DNA of 64,000 bases from Otis tarda (Eukaryota > Chordata > Aves > Otidiformes > Otididae): positions 78,437,785-78,501,784 of the forward strand of contig CM048555.1 of NCBI GenBank assembly GCA_026413225.1. The letters run 5' to 3'. Position 1 is the first letter of the stretch, and each line of letters starts with the position of its first letter. Below, piece by piece: positions 54,300 through 64,000 of this stretch. A program made the translations under genes and the position numbers. The notes beneath the pieces were generated by a model that worked only from the letters and a program-made list of their open reading frames with translations, was not told the DNA's origin and did no database searches.

Positions 54300-56135
54300 A
54301 GCTCTGATCGCATTCACCAGCACACAGGCGTTAGACTCTGTTTCATAATAGGAGAAGATCGCCAGCGTTTTCCTGACAGAAGTATCGTCTATTTTTCAGT
54401 CAGTAAAAATTACAGAGAGAGCTCATTGTCGATGCATTTCCCATAGATAATGAGGACTGCAAATCATCAGGCACGGATTTTTTTGGGTATGCGGAACAAA
54501 AAGCGGCACAATCTGCAGAACTTATTCACGAATCGGGTTTTAAACCCCTTCTTTGCATGCTGCCAACATGGTCAGAGTAACCTATAGGCTGATCTTATTC
54601 CAAAAGCACAGTAATCTTTATGCTGCAAGAATGATAGTTTTGTGTGCTGTAGCGCGCAGTGAAAAAAAAAAAAAAAAAAAAAAAGCCATTAGGAAAGGCA
54701 TGTGCTGAACACACAAAATATGCAGGATGGAAAAAGACCAAATGTAATTAAAGCTTATATGAAACCAGACATTCCTATTTGCAGAGCTCTGGCTGCATTT
54801 CTATGAGAAAGAATGCACAGAATTTCAAATCATGCTCAACTTAGACAATATCAGAATAAAACCACATTCCCTCCCCACTCCCACACCCCAAGACTCTAAA
54901 AGGCAAATCTCCTCATCAGAATTAGAGAGAAAAAGCAATCCAAAGGTACTGGTTTACTTATTCCTTCCCAAACCAAGAAATCAAGTATCTCCCTCTCCCG
55001 GCTAATAGCTTATAAATTCGGAGTTTAAACAAAAGCAGAAATAAAAAAAAACAACAAAACAAAAAAACCCAACACCCCAGAATCCTAATTCTCCAGCTTC
55101 CTACTTAGCACTGCCTCGCTCTTGATGATTTGCGCGGCTGTGTGTGCGTGCCCGTTTGAGAAATGGCGAGATAGGCTTAAAGTCTTTTCCATTTCATCAA
55201 AGAGCGGCTCTTGCTTCCCTGGTTCGCCCGACTGTTGGTTTTATGCCCACCCCTTTTCAATCTGCCCATGTCTGAGATGCACGGTGCAGGCGTACAATCA
55301 TGAGCAGCTTACGACACTCAGTGAACACTAGGTGCCTCTGCATGCTCTAGCAACATACTGCTCAGCTGAAGGGAAGGGATTCTTGCTGTCTCTCTCTGCT
55401 CTAAGCATCATCTAACAAGCAAAGCGAACAAAGAATGGGAAATAAAGCCACCCTTAGCCGGTCAGTGAATGAATGGTAACCTCTCTATGGAGTAAAGGTT
55501 GTGGCGGTCAATGGTCGTTGCAAATGATGGACATAAACCAGACTGACAAATCCTGTGGAGTCGTTAGTAAAGAGTTTGGAGTTTTTTTCACGCCACAGTG
55601 TTAACTGCAGAGGAAAGGACAGAGGGAGAAGGAGAAGATCAAGCTCATGTACATAGTTCTGAAACTTGCAGGTCCTAGGAGTCAGCTAAAAAGCTAGCTG
55701 GACAAGCCTTTCGCGCGTTGAGCAGAAGCGAAGTGAGACATTGTGAGCTTGCCAGCCTTGCACAAAATTGAAAGGGACTGAATTTGTAGCACAGAGGGGT
55801 CTTTTTTAGCTCTGCATATAATTAGTCCAAACACAAAGGAAGCAACTGAATGGAGGTTGTCACTCTCTGGAAAAGGGTGGGTAAGACACTTTTTAATTAA
55901 ATTCTTTCATGAAGAAAGATTTTTTTTTTTTCTTTGCTGCAGCATTTAACATGAACGAAATCACTATCATTTTACCTTTGAATGTCTGTGAACTTTAATG
56001 CTGCACAGCTCCTGCATGCTGTAAAGTGAAATATTTGCCTCTGTGTTTGTTCCGTTTGCTGTTTTGCTTTGGTTTTCTGGCTTTGTTTTTTTTTTTTTCT
56101 CTATTTTTTTTTCTCCTTAAATAAAATATGATGTA
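54300..56135 (+). promoter_or_regulatory. LRRTM1: Presumed LRRTM1 promoter and 5' UTR region (possible bidirectional LRRTM1/CTNNA2 promoter)
   Basis: The 1.8 kb upstream of the coding exon has more CpG dinucleotides than the surrounding intron (for example 54031-54370, 54490-54540, 55110-55235 and 55710-55730). A TATA-like TATAAATTCG lies at 55011. A good donor GTAAGA starts at 55881. Candidate acceptors are a T-rich tract plus GCTGCAG ending 55942 and GATGTAG ending 56136 just before the coding exon; the second pairing would give a 256-bp 5' UTR intron, in keeping with the compact two-exon mammalian gene as I recall it. Mammalian LRRTM1/CTNNA2 and LRRTM2/CTNNA1 loci are reported to fire transcripts in both directions from such a region, making N-terminally truncated alpha-catenin. 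No transcription start is proven by the sequence. Confidence 0.4.
54662..54684. repeat. 23-A homopolymer
   Basis: A run within the presumed LRRTM1 upstream region; a length-variable tract near a promoter. Confidence 0.95.
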
Positions 56136-56136
56136 G
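55881..56136 (+). other. LRRTM1: Candidate LRRTM1 5' UTR intron
   Basis: GTGG|GTAAGA at 55877-55886 is a near-consensus donor. The interval ends with a pyrimidine-rich stretch (about 56084-56117) and TAG at 56134-56136. A stronger-looking acceptor (T-tract then GCTGCAG, ending 55942) would leave only 62 bp from this donor, too short for most vertebrate introns, so it would need another donor such as GTAACC at 55476. The choice is unresolved without transcript data. Confidence 0.3.
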
Positions 56137-56152
56137 AATTTGAAAAGATTCA

Positions 56153-56191
56153 ATGGACATTCTCAAGCATATTTGGAAATATTCTTGCTAA
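56153..56191 (+). promoter_or_regulatory. 12-codon upstream ORF overlapping the LRRTM1 start (TAATG)
   Basis: ATG at 56153 opens a short frame encoding [12 protein letters not shown] and stops at TAA 56189-56191. The last A of this stop is the A of the LRRTM1 ATG, giving TAATG. It sits out of frame, immediately upstream, and would be in the leader for either candidate acceptor. Its start context has T at -3 and G at +4; the main start has C at -3 and G at +4, so both are middling. Termination-reinitiation control is possible but not shown. Confidence 0.5.
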
Positions 56192-57609
56192 TGGATTTCC
56201 TTCTTATTGGTCTCTGTTTAAACTGGCTGCTGAGGAAGCCCCCGGGGTTGATATTGTGTACGCTGGGTATCTTTTCTAAAATGCTTCCAGCCGTGAATAG
56301 TGGGTGTCCACAGCTATGTCGGTGTGAGGGCAGGCTTTTGTACTGTGAATCACTGAATCTTACAGAGATGCCTCGCAACCTGTCGGGCATGATGGGCTTG
56401 TCTCTGCGGTACAACAGCCTTTCAGAGCTGCATGATGGACAGTTCACAGGGTTAATGCAGCTCACGTGGCTCTATCTGGATCACAATCACATTTGCTCAG
56501 TGGAGGGGAATGCCTTTCAAAAATTGCGGCGAGTTAAAGAGCTCACCCTGAGTTCCAACAAAATAACCCAACTGCCCAACAACACTTTCCGACCCATGCC
56601 AAACTTGCGCAGTGTGGATTTATCGTACAACAACTTACAGTCTTTGGAGCCTGACCTGTTTCACGGGCTGAGAAAACTAACAACTTTGCACATGCGGTCG
56701 AACGCCATCAAGTTCGTGCCGGTGAGAATTTTTCAGGACTGTCGCAGCCTGAAGTTTCTAGACATAGGATACAATCAGTTAAAGAGCCTGGCTCGAAACT
56801 CTTTCGCAGGCTTGTTCAAACTCACCGAGCTGCACCTCGAGCACAATGACTTGGTGAAAGTGAATTTAGCCCATTTTCCCAGGCTCATCTCCCTGCACTC
56901 TCTCTGGTTGCGAAGGAATAAAGTTACCATCGTCGTAAACACTTTGGACTGGATATGGCAACTTGAAAAAATGGATCTCTCCGGCAACGAAATCGAATAC
57001 ATCGAACCTCACGTTTTCGAAAGCGTACCTCACCTCAAATCCCTGCAGCTGGACTCCAACCGACTGACCTACATCGACTCCCGAGTCCTCGACTCCTGGA
57101 AGTCCCTCACTAGCATCAGCCTTTCTGCAAACGCCTGGGATTGCAGCCGTAACGTTTGCGCCCTGGCCTCCTGGCTGAGCAACTTCAAGGGTCGCTACGA
57201 CAGCAATCTGCTCTGTGCCACCCCTGAGTACGCCCAGGGCGAGGATGTTTTGGACGCCGTCTACGCTTTTCACTTGTGCGAAGACGCGGCGGACCCAACG
57301 AGCGTTAACACCTTCTCCCCAGTAACGAACAACAGCGACCAAACGTTCAGCTACGGCTCTGCCACCGCTACGTACGACGTACAGGACGGCGAAGAGGACC
57401 AAACGACCTATGCCATAACTGTGACCATGCCCGGCGAGAACTCGGAGAACGCCGTTCAGATTCACAAAGTGGTGACGGGGACCATGGCACTGATTTTTTC
57501 CTTCCTCATCGTGGTTTTAGTCTTGTATGTCTCCTGGAAGTGCTTTCCAGCCGGCTTAAGGCAACTAAGACAGTGCTTTGTAACACAGCGCAGAAAGCAG
57601 AAGCAAAAA

Positions 57610-57653
<44 letters not shown>

Positions 57654-57756
57654 CGTTGATTACAAACCCAACCACATTGAGGGAGCCCTGGTGATCATTA
57701 ATGAGTACGGATCTTGTTCCTGTCACCAGCAGCCAGCGAGGGAATGCGAGGTGTGA
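56191..57756 (+). CDS. LRRTM1: LRRTM1, leucine-rich repeat transmembrane neuronal protein 1 (complete coding sequence)
   Basis: Postsynaptic single-pass membrane adhesion protein. The family binds presynaptic neurexins and promotes excitatory synapse formation (family knowledge). The 521 residues, close to the mammalian length of about 522, read in order: signal peptide (about 1-34); LRRNT cap with Cys39, 43, 45 and 52; about ten leucine-rich repeats (about 63-312); LRRCT cap with Cys318, 323, 342 and 363; an acidic, less conserved stalk (364-425); a transmembrane helix (about 429-449); and a cytoplasmic tail with a basic RRKQKQKQ stretch ending in ECEV, a PDZ-ligand-like terminus. Sequons are seen at N56, N63, N130 and N380. 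I assign LRRTM1 rather than LRRTM2-4 from the MDFLL start, the [17 protein letters not shown] cap and the near-identical tail. The frame stays open upstream to 56140, but that codon is TTG, so 56191 is the first in-frame ATG and matches the mammalian start. No intron interrupts it. It lies antisense inside a CTNNA2 intron. Confidence 0.97.
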
Positions 57757-58085
57757 TTTTCCTTGGGGATTTAAACAGTGTGCAACCAAATAACAGCGTG
57801 CAGGCAGACGGTGGCACGGGGGGGGGGTTGCTGTGCTTTGCTGGTGGTTTCTGACGTGCTCCTCTGCCGAAATCGTTAAGAGGGGCTGTCTAAAAGACTT
57901 GATATTTTAGCTTTATGGTGTCTTAAAAACATTCAGGACAGTCAATCTTAAGATTTCATATGCTAATACTCCCTTTGAAGATCTGTCAATATTCAGGAAT
58001 CTGAGAGTGTAAAAAGGTACCAATTATTGATCTTTTGTAAACTAAGAAAACTGTTTAAAATAAAAAAAAATAGCATTCACAGTTT
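57757..58085 (+). other. LRRTM1: LRRTM1 3' UTR with first candidate polyadenylation signal
   Basis: AATAAA at 58059-58064, about 300 nt after the stop, is followed by an A-run and then a GT-containing stretch (TGGTGTATATT, then TGTTCCCTGTG) that could act as a downstream element. Later AATAAA hexamers at 59028-59033 and 59191-59196 are alternative ends. A run of about ten G occurs at 57818-57827. The true 3' end cannot be chosen from sequence alone. Confidence 0.45.
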
Positions 58086-61000
58086 TTACAGACTGGTGTA
58101 TATTACATGAATTGTTCCCTGTGTACAAAATGCAACAGTTTAACCTCTTTTTTCTCTTCATACTGAGTGTTGACATGAAAGTCTAGGAGCAAAGAAGCCA
58201 CGTAAAATAGCAAGCTTAAAATGAACCAGAAGGCTTCACATTGTAATTAGCACACATTCACTTACATCATGTTACTGAAGGTATGAAGCACGACACTGGA
58301 ATTATATTTTTGTTAATGTGCTACCTGTAACTGGATGTCAGTACAACAAGGAGCCAGTGCACCTCAGAAAGACTCAAGTTTTGCCCACGTCCCTGGGACA
58401 GAGTTTCTGAGGATTTTTAAGTACAACTCACTTGTTAGCTGCTGTAAGATCCATAAAAAACTGTATCACGACCCCTAAAAATATTTTGCATCAAAAGTGC
58501 TCATATTGCAAAGTCTCACTAAAAAGAAACCTCAATCAATTGAAACACTGCCAAAAAAAAAGTGCTTATCATAATTTTCTTGAAAACAAACAACACAAAA
58601 ATCTGAATTTAAGGGCTTTTACTAGTGTTTCCCACTTTTATGCTGGTTTTGAGCTAGGCTAAGGGCACAGAAACCCTTGCTTTGTGCATTGCGATGCCAT
58701 GGTGAATGGAGAAGAGTAAAAGCTATTCGGTTCTCAGTGGTGAAACCTGCATGTGTTTCAAGAGTAAAACCTCAGCTGTAACATTCTCAGAGAGAGACAG
58801 AGAGTTATTAAAGCATACTTCTGGGTCCTGTAGTAAACTGCTACCAAAGCCAATCTCGTGTCCCTCCCTTACACCACCAGCCTTCCATAACAAACCAACT
58901 CTAAAATCTCTGCAGAGGCTGAAAGTAGACGAACCCTCCTCACTAACCACTGATAAATGGGATTGATGGATATAAGCAGTGATTTAATAATGTAGAATCA
59001 CACAGCTGTTTTATCTGACTGCCCTTAAATAAAGGCTTCCTTTCCTCGTATTCTGGATTTTTCATTCCAGTATCTGAACAACCTACTGATTGATTTTTTT
59101 CAACAACTCCTCTCGTACTAATGAAGAAGAGGTAGCTTCATAACATCAGGCAGAGCAGCTTGAAATTTTCTTCATACAGCATTACATGCAAATAAAATGT
59201 TACTGATAATGTATTGGGTAACATTTCTAGGCTTTGTACATACTCCTCTATCCTTAAGTTACCATCAATAGAGGAAAATTTGAAAAACTTAACATATATG
59301 TTAATTTAACACAGGTTTTTTTTTCTTTTTTTTATAGCATCAAAGTGCCATCTACTCTTAAAAGGCTACAACAGACTTATTAAGCAGAGAATAGGCACAG
59401 AACAAACAATTCTTTTCCTGCATAGCAGGTTTTAGCCATTAATTTTAAACAGAAAGAGTGATTTTTATTTTTTTTTTCTGGCTGATGCCATTTTTAAAGA
59501 GTCACAACTTATTTTCCTCTATTTGGTACATCTCTACCTGTTTCATTTTAAATATGAGACAGCCTCCTAACCAAAATTTTTATTTAGTGAGACTACAATT
59601 TTAGCAGTGAAATCAATGAGAACACGTATTGGGAGAGGACTTTTGTCATAGAACATTTAATGAAAATCAACTGCTCCTTTACTAAAGCCACTGAAAATTC
59701 ACCCACAGTTTTGAAACAAGCTAGCACTGTTAAAACTAGGCTTTTCTCTCTTTAAACAAATGCACATTTCTGTTTCTATGCTTCAAACCCACAAAGTCCT
59801 GACCCATCCTGAAACTCCCAAGTAACCTGAGAGGCTGGGTGTCCACGTAGGAACCTAACAGTGAGGGCAGGGAGTAGGAAAGAAGCCCCTTGTCTCTTTG
59901 GGTGCCTGATCAGCTTTTAAGACAAAATACTCAATGCCGTGCTAACTGAGGGCCAAATTATATCTATTTTCCCCATTAAATCCTTCTCTGAAATCAATAA
60001 GGTATTGAACTCTGAAAAACTGGCTTTTTAACTTTGGACTACGTTCTGTGCTCCTCAAATCAACGTGCAGCACTGCAAACAGAAGGACTGATTACAAGTA
60101 GTTGCCAGGAAGCTTTCAGATCCACCCAAGATTGTTACAATATTGTCTGCCTATGCTTAAAAAAAAATAATGAATTAGCTTTATTTCTATAGTGACCCCC
60201 TGTTGCTATAAGGAACCGTATTAGTGAAGTCATGGTTTTGCCCCTGTAAATCTGATGCAAGACTGATACCGACAAACAATCATCCCGTGGTTGTATTTCT
60301 ATGTATTTTTAGCATATTTGTGGGCTGTATTTTAAACACACTAGTGATTGCACCCTTCTGGAATTATTCTTGCTGTTTATTGGTGTTAGCAACCTCAAGC
60401 TACGTTGGCAAAGACGTGAGTAATTCCGCCTTTGGAATTTATTCACCTCTGTGCTTCATGCATCTCGCATTGACAGCTGAGGGAAACTGAACAGAACATT
60501 TTTCTTTAAAGGTGCAGTGATTTCCTAAGTGAGAGCTGATTTCTTATTGCCTGTTGCCATTTCTCCTGAAGAGAGGTAATGACCACCAACAACTCGCCAC
60601 CCTTAGCAGGATGATGGATGGACCCTCCATGTAGAGCACAGCAATTATTAAACTTCAGAAAATTAAATATTTCAAAATCTTAATGCAGAAATCTTTTCTA
60701 AAGGTAATATCTTCTACAGACAACCTCCTAATAATCTCCAGAGGATATCCGGAGATCTGGATACTCTCTGAATATCTACTGGTGGAAAATGGGGTGTCAC
60801 TGCTATCACATGGCACGAAGGTACTCCACAGGGTGCCCACATCTATTCTGAAAGTTCCCATGACAAATACATGGACTGTACAGAAATAAAGAAGCAAGTA
60901 TTTCATTTCAATCCAGGTATTGCAAACCCAGTTATCCATCCTGCTCCAGGCTGCTTGCATTGGTATAGATGAGAGTTGTTAAATTTATATTGCATTTATA

Positions 61001-62364
61001 GCAACTGCAGGGACAAATTTTCCCTGACTCTTCCAAATTTCATGTTCTCCAACTGTCCAGAGATATGTCATTCCCTCTCTTTCGATGCCCTTATTCTGGC
61101 TTTACGAAATGGCTCCAGAAAAAAAGAAAGAAGAAGGAAAAAAAAATGCTTTAGGGGTTATTTGTGACAGTTTGTTGTTCAGGAGATGCTTGGGGAATAT
61201 CAAAGGAATGAAAATATTTTAAATATTCCCCTTGTAATGTTCCACTTAATAGGACTAATCTCCCTTTTATACTTAAGTCATTAACATTATTTTCTTTTTA
61301 TTTAAGTGTGCTTTAACATACAAGTCAAGGTGGAAGGTGAGAAAAACAACTACTATTTCTGAGGATGGTTAACACTACCAGTGTCAGAGATCTCTAATAT
61401 GCAATCTCTTGCTGCTAACATCAATACACACTCACAGTGCACCCAGTGATGAAGGAACTGTTGCTGTGTATGCTTTGAATGTATATAAGGGATGATTTCT
61501 TTTCCTTTCTGTCTTTTTTCCTTCCTTTCTGTACTACTTAAAAAACAAAAAAAAAAGTGATATGAAACCACAGAATCAATGCTAATGTACCACATTCTGT
61601 TTCTGGCCTGAATATATAAAAATACAAAGAAATTCTGTGTTAAAGCTGCCAATTCCCTCCTTTACCATGCTGTTTGAGTGCTGCAGGGGGTTAGACCGAG
61701 GGGATGACCTGTTCCTCCACGCGCACAGCAATAGCCGGATGCTCCGTACCAGTCTGAAGATGCAGTCCCATGCCTGGTCCCTAACCGCCTCGCATATGTG
61801 TGCCAGAGCAAGATCATTAATGATACCTAAGGATATTTTTGTATGCTTTAATATCTTCTGTATGTTTTTATGGTCAAGGCATCGAGAGGTACTTGAAATG
61901 CACCTATTTGATTTTTTTTCCTTTGGTTTTGATAAAAAGCCCCTCATTTGCCTTTGAGATGGACTAAATTTGTTTGTTGTATGTGTCTCATTCTGCTTTA
62001 ACAGCAAAAAGACATTCTGAATACCCCTCCCCTTCCTCCCAGCTTCTCCAATGGTGTTCAGAATGGCAAATAAGGAGTATTTAATCAGGAAGCTTATTTC
62101 TAGTGCTATAATAGCAATAACAGTAATAACAACAAAAGAAATTAAGATGAGGAAAAAGATGAGAGAAAAGACGGGAGTTATGACAACTAAAGCAGGTTGT
62201 TGCTGCTGGCTCCCTTTTTCTTTTCTTTTTTTAAAGATGGTAAATCTAAAGGACTAGCACAGATGTAAAACCAAGACCGAAGGTGGGTGGAGAAAGCAGT
62301 TTTAAAAACTGAGCAAGCAGAGATGAAACAGCTTCTGGCAAGGAGGGTATAACACTAAATAGCT

Positions 62365-62640
62365 TCATTGAGCAAGAGAGAGAAAAGGGAAGGGTGAAGG
62401 GACAGGATGAAAGGGAAGATGAGAACCAGTGAGAAGGCAAGGGGACCACTGAACACACAAGGGAAAAGAGATTTTTCAGTGCCTTCGCCTCCCACATTGA
62501 AACTGTGGCAAGGGCAACAGCAGAGATTTAAGAAAGATACCCAGCATCTCTCCCTGCCTCTCTTTTTCTCCCTGTCTTTTTAAACTCACAGTCACACACT
62601 CTCTCTCGTTTACAGAGGCGCAGCCGGACACGCTTTCCCA
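62365..62640. other. Purine-rich tract followed by pyrimidine-rich tract and a CpG patch
   Basis: 62365-62445 is strongly purine-biased on the plus strand (GAGAGAGAAAAGGGAAGGG-like). 62540-62620 is pyrimidine-biased (TCTCCCTGCCTCTCTTTTTC-like). Several CpG (GGCGCAGCCGGACACGC, CGCGCACGC) follow at 62610-62665. It resembles the edge of an active or ancestral promoter, but no gene is recognised. Confidence 0.4.
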
Positions 62641-62754
62641 AACACACGCGCACGCAACCCCGTAATTTCCTCTGCCACCTCCCTGTTCCCTGGTAGCACA
62701 ATGTCCCCCTCATCCATCATTTTGTTTGCTGAACTCCAGCACCGTGCCTCCAAC

Positions 62755-62780
62755 TTTTTTTTTTTTTTTTTTTTTTTTTT
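62755..62780. repeat. 26-T homopolymer
   Basis: The longest homopolymer in the window, downstream of the CpG-containing patch at 62.6 kb. Confidence 0.95.
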
Positions 62781-64000
62781 GGCTGGACTTCTTAGCTATC
62801 CTAGTCACAGTTCACCACAGACTTTCTAGAAAAATCAGACTTTTCTACTCCTAAAATATCTTACTTTTCCCCCCATTCTTTAAGAAAACCTCATTTAGGG
62901 AGAGGGATGATCTTGAGCTACAGCAGATTCTCCTGCTAATTATATCCACACTCATTCTCCCTCATAGTCAGCTTTCGTATTCACAACTATTATGACAAAC
63001 AGATCTGAGATATTCTTGCTGTGTTCAACTTTTCATTATGCACCAAGGTTATAGTTTTCCTTGACCTGCTCAACCCTGGCTAATATTAACAAATTGAGCA
63101 TTTATTCGGATTCCTTTCCAAGCATGAAGTTGGTTAGGAATTTAGGAAATGCTGGTGATTTAAAGATTAACCTTTCAGATAATTACTGACATGAACCAGA
63201 GCTATTAAGATAGTAGAAACAACTATTCAGAATATATTCTATGTAAAAAATATTTAAAAATCACATTTAGAGCCATGCAAAACACTTTCCGTACCAGCCT
63301 ATTTTGATTTTTTTTTCTTTTACAGCAGAAAAACCTGGTAAAAGGAAAGGAGTAAGCGCAGTCTACCTCTGAAGTTATGCAGAGGAAAGCAAGGCTACAA
63401 AAATATTACAGAAACCAAGCAACACTCTTCTGCTGGCAAGACACAGCCTGTAATTGGGTGGGTGGCTGTGAAGATCTGAGATGAATGCTGCAGAGCACTG
63501 TAATTTTATTGCAAAGTGTCTGCTTTAAAGCGAACATATTTGCAATGAAATCTGTATTTCCGTGAGAACAGGGCAATTGTTTTTGCTAGAGAGATAACGT
63601 CACTTGTTGGCATTCAGACATAATTATTCAGCCTTTAAACCAATTGCTGTTCTTGGTTTTTGCTGGTGCGGTGCTGTGGTGAGACCGTCAGATGTAACAG
63701 GCTGCACTGAATGGAGTTTGCGTTCGAAGGGCCCAGATTTGCATTAAAGGAGAAGAAATTCAGTTTAAAATAAACATCAGCTTTTCACCTTTTCCAAAAT
63801 CCAAATATGTACATCACTTACAGAAATTAGAGATAACTGTCAGTGGCTAAAGGATAAGATTATGTGCGCCTGTGCTTGGCAAACAGCACATACTCTTCTG
63901 CTAAGGCACTTTTTATTTTAAACCATTTTGCTGTTCTCATGTTCTTCACATCCTCACCAGACACAGTAACCGCCGCCAGAAAGATGTCTTTCAACACCGG

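Larger units (their letters stand above)
15324..64000 (-). other. CTNNA2: CTNNA2 intron upstream of the 27-codon exon (partial)
   Basis: Inferred from the acceptor at 15324 and the lack of any recognisable alpha-catenin coding sequence through the window end. It hosts LRRTM1 on the opposite strand, the solo LTR, CR1 copies and microsatellites. Other named features lie within it. An alternative CTNNA2 first exon near the LRRTM1 promoter, reported for mammals, could lie inside it but was not located. Confidence 0.8.
58086..64000. other. DNA downstream of LRRTM1, still within the CTNNA2 intron
   Basis: Further LRRTM1 3' UTR is possible up to about 59.2 kb. Beyond that there are a CpG-containing patch at about 61670-61800, the purine/pyrimidine/CpG segment at 62.4-62.7 kb and a conserved-looking segment at about 63430-63700. 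No coding gene is recognised. Confidence 0.5.

Noticed and set aside
56140-56190. 17-residue N-terminal extension of LRRTM1
   Set aside because: The frame opens at TTG, not ATG, and the family protein starts at MDFLL (56191).
56866-57465. 199-codon open frame on the minus strand across LRRTM1
   Set aside because: It is antisense to a firmly identified coding sequence, with low-complexity valine/glycine-rich composition produced by LRRTM1 codon use; no family resemblance.
61582-62007. 141-codon minus-strand open frame
   Set aside because: No recognisable domain, no splice or promoter context, unremarkable composition; kept only as part of the CpG-segment observation.
63955-64000. Possible exon at the right edge (AG before ACACAGTAACCG on plus, or GTGTCTG|GTGAGG donor on minus)
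   Set aside because: Too short to judge, and the minus-strand reading does not match alpha-catenin; needs sequence beyond the window.

Overview
The window looks like intronic DNA from a bird. The base composition is AT-rich. Several truncated CR1 LINE 3' ends carry the avian-type tail (repeats of ATTCTATG-like octamers), there is one long retroviral solo LTR, and the single large open reading frame is vertebrate LRRTM1. I cannot name the species. It is not a prokaryotic window: there are no operons, ribosome binding sites or tRNA/rRNA genes that I can support, and most reading frames longer than 60 codons are chance or lie in repeats.

Two host genes are visible. (1) LRRTM1, + strand, has its whole coding sequence (521 aa) in one uninterrupted stretch at 56191-57756. 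Its presumed promoter/5' UTR lies at about 54.3-56.1 kb and its 3' UTR follows. (2) CTNNA2 (alpha-N-catenin), - strand, is represented by one 81-bp, 27-codon internal exon at 15243-15323 with clean splice sites on both sides. LRRTM1 therefore sits antisense, about 41 kb upstream of this exon in the CTNNA2 reading direction, inside a CTNNA2 intron. This matches the nested arrangement known in mammals. I found no other CTNNA2 exon, so nearly everything else is CTNNA2 intron.

Layout: 1-15.2 kb is CTNNA2 intron 3' of the exon, with three CR1 copies. 15.3-54 kb is the large intron 5' of the exon, with a TG...CA solo LTR flanked by a 5-bp AGATC duplication (21549-22687), six further CR1-type pieces (one an old ORF2 relic), microsatellites, and a 126-bp imperfect palindrome at 50.8 kb. 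54.3-58.1 kb is the LRRTM1 locus. 58.1-64 kb is further intron with a CpG-containing patch near 62.6 kb and a conserved-looking stretch near 63.5 kb.

The points most worth checking are a 12-codon upstream ORF whose TAA overlaps the LRRTM1 ATG (TAATG), the possible bidirectional LRRTM1/CTNNA2 promoter, the long hairpin at 50816-50941, and the solo LTR. I see no previously undescribed multi-gene system. The region reads as ordinary vertebrate intron around a nested neuronal gene.
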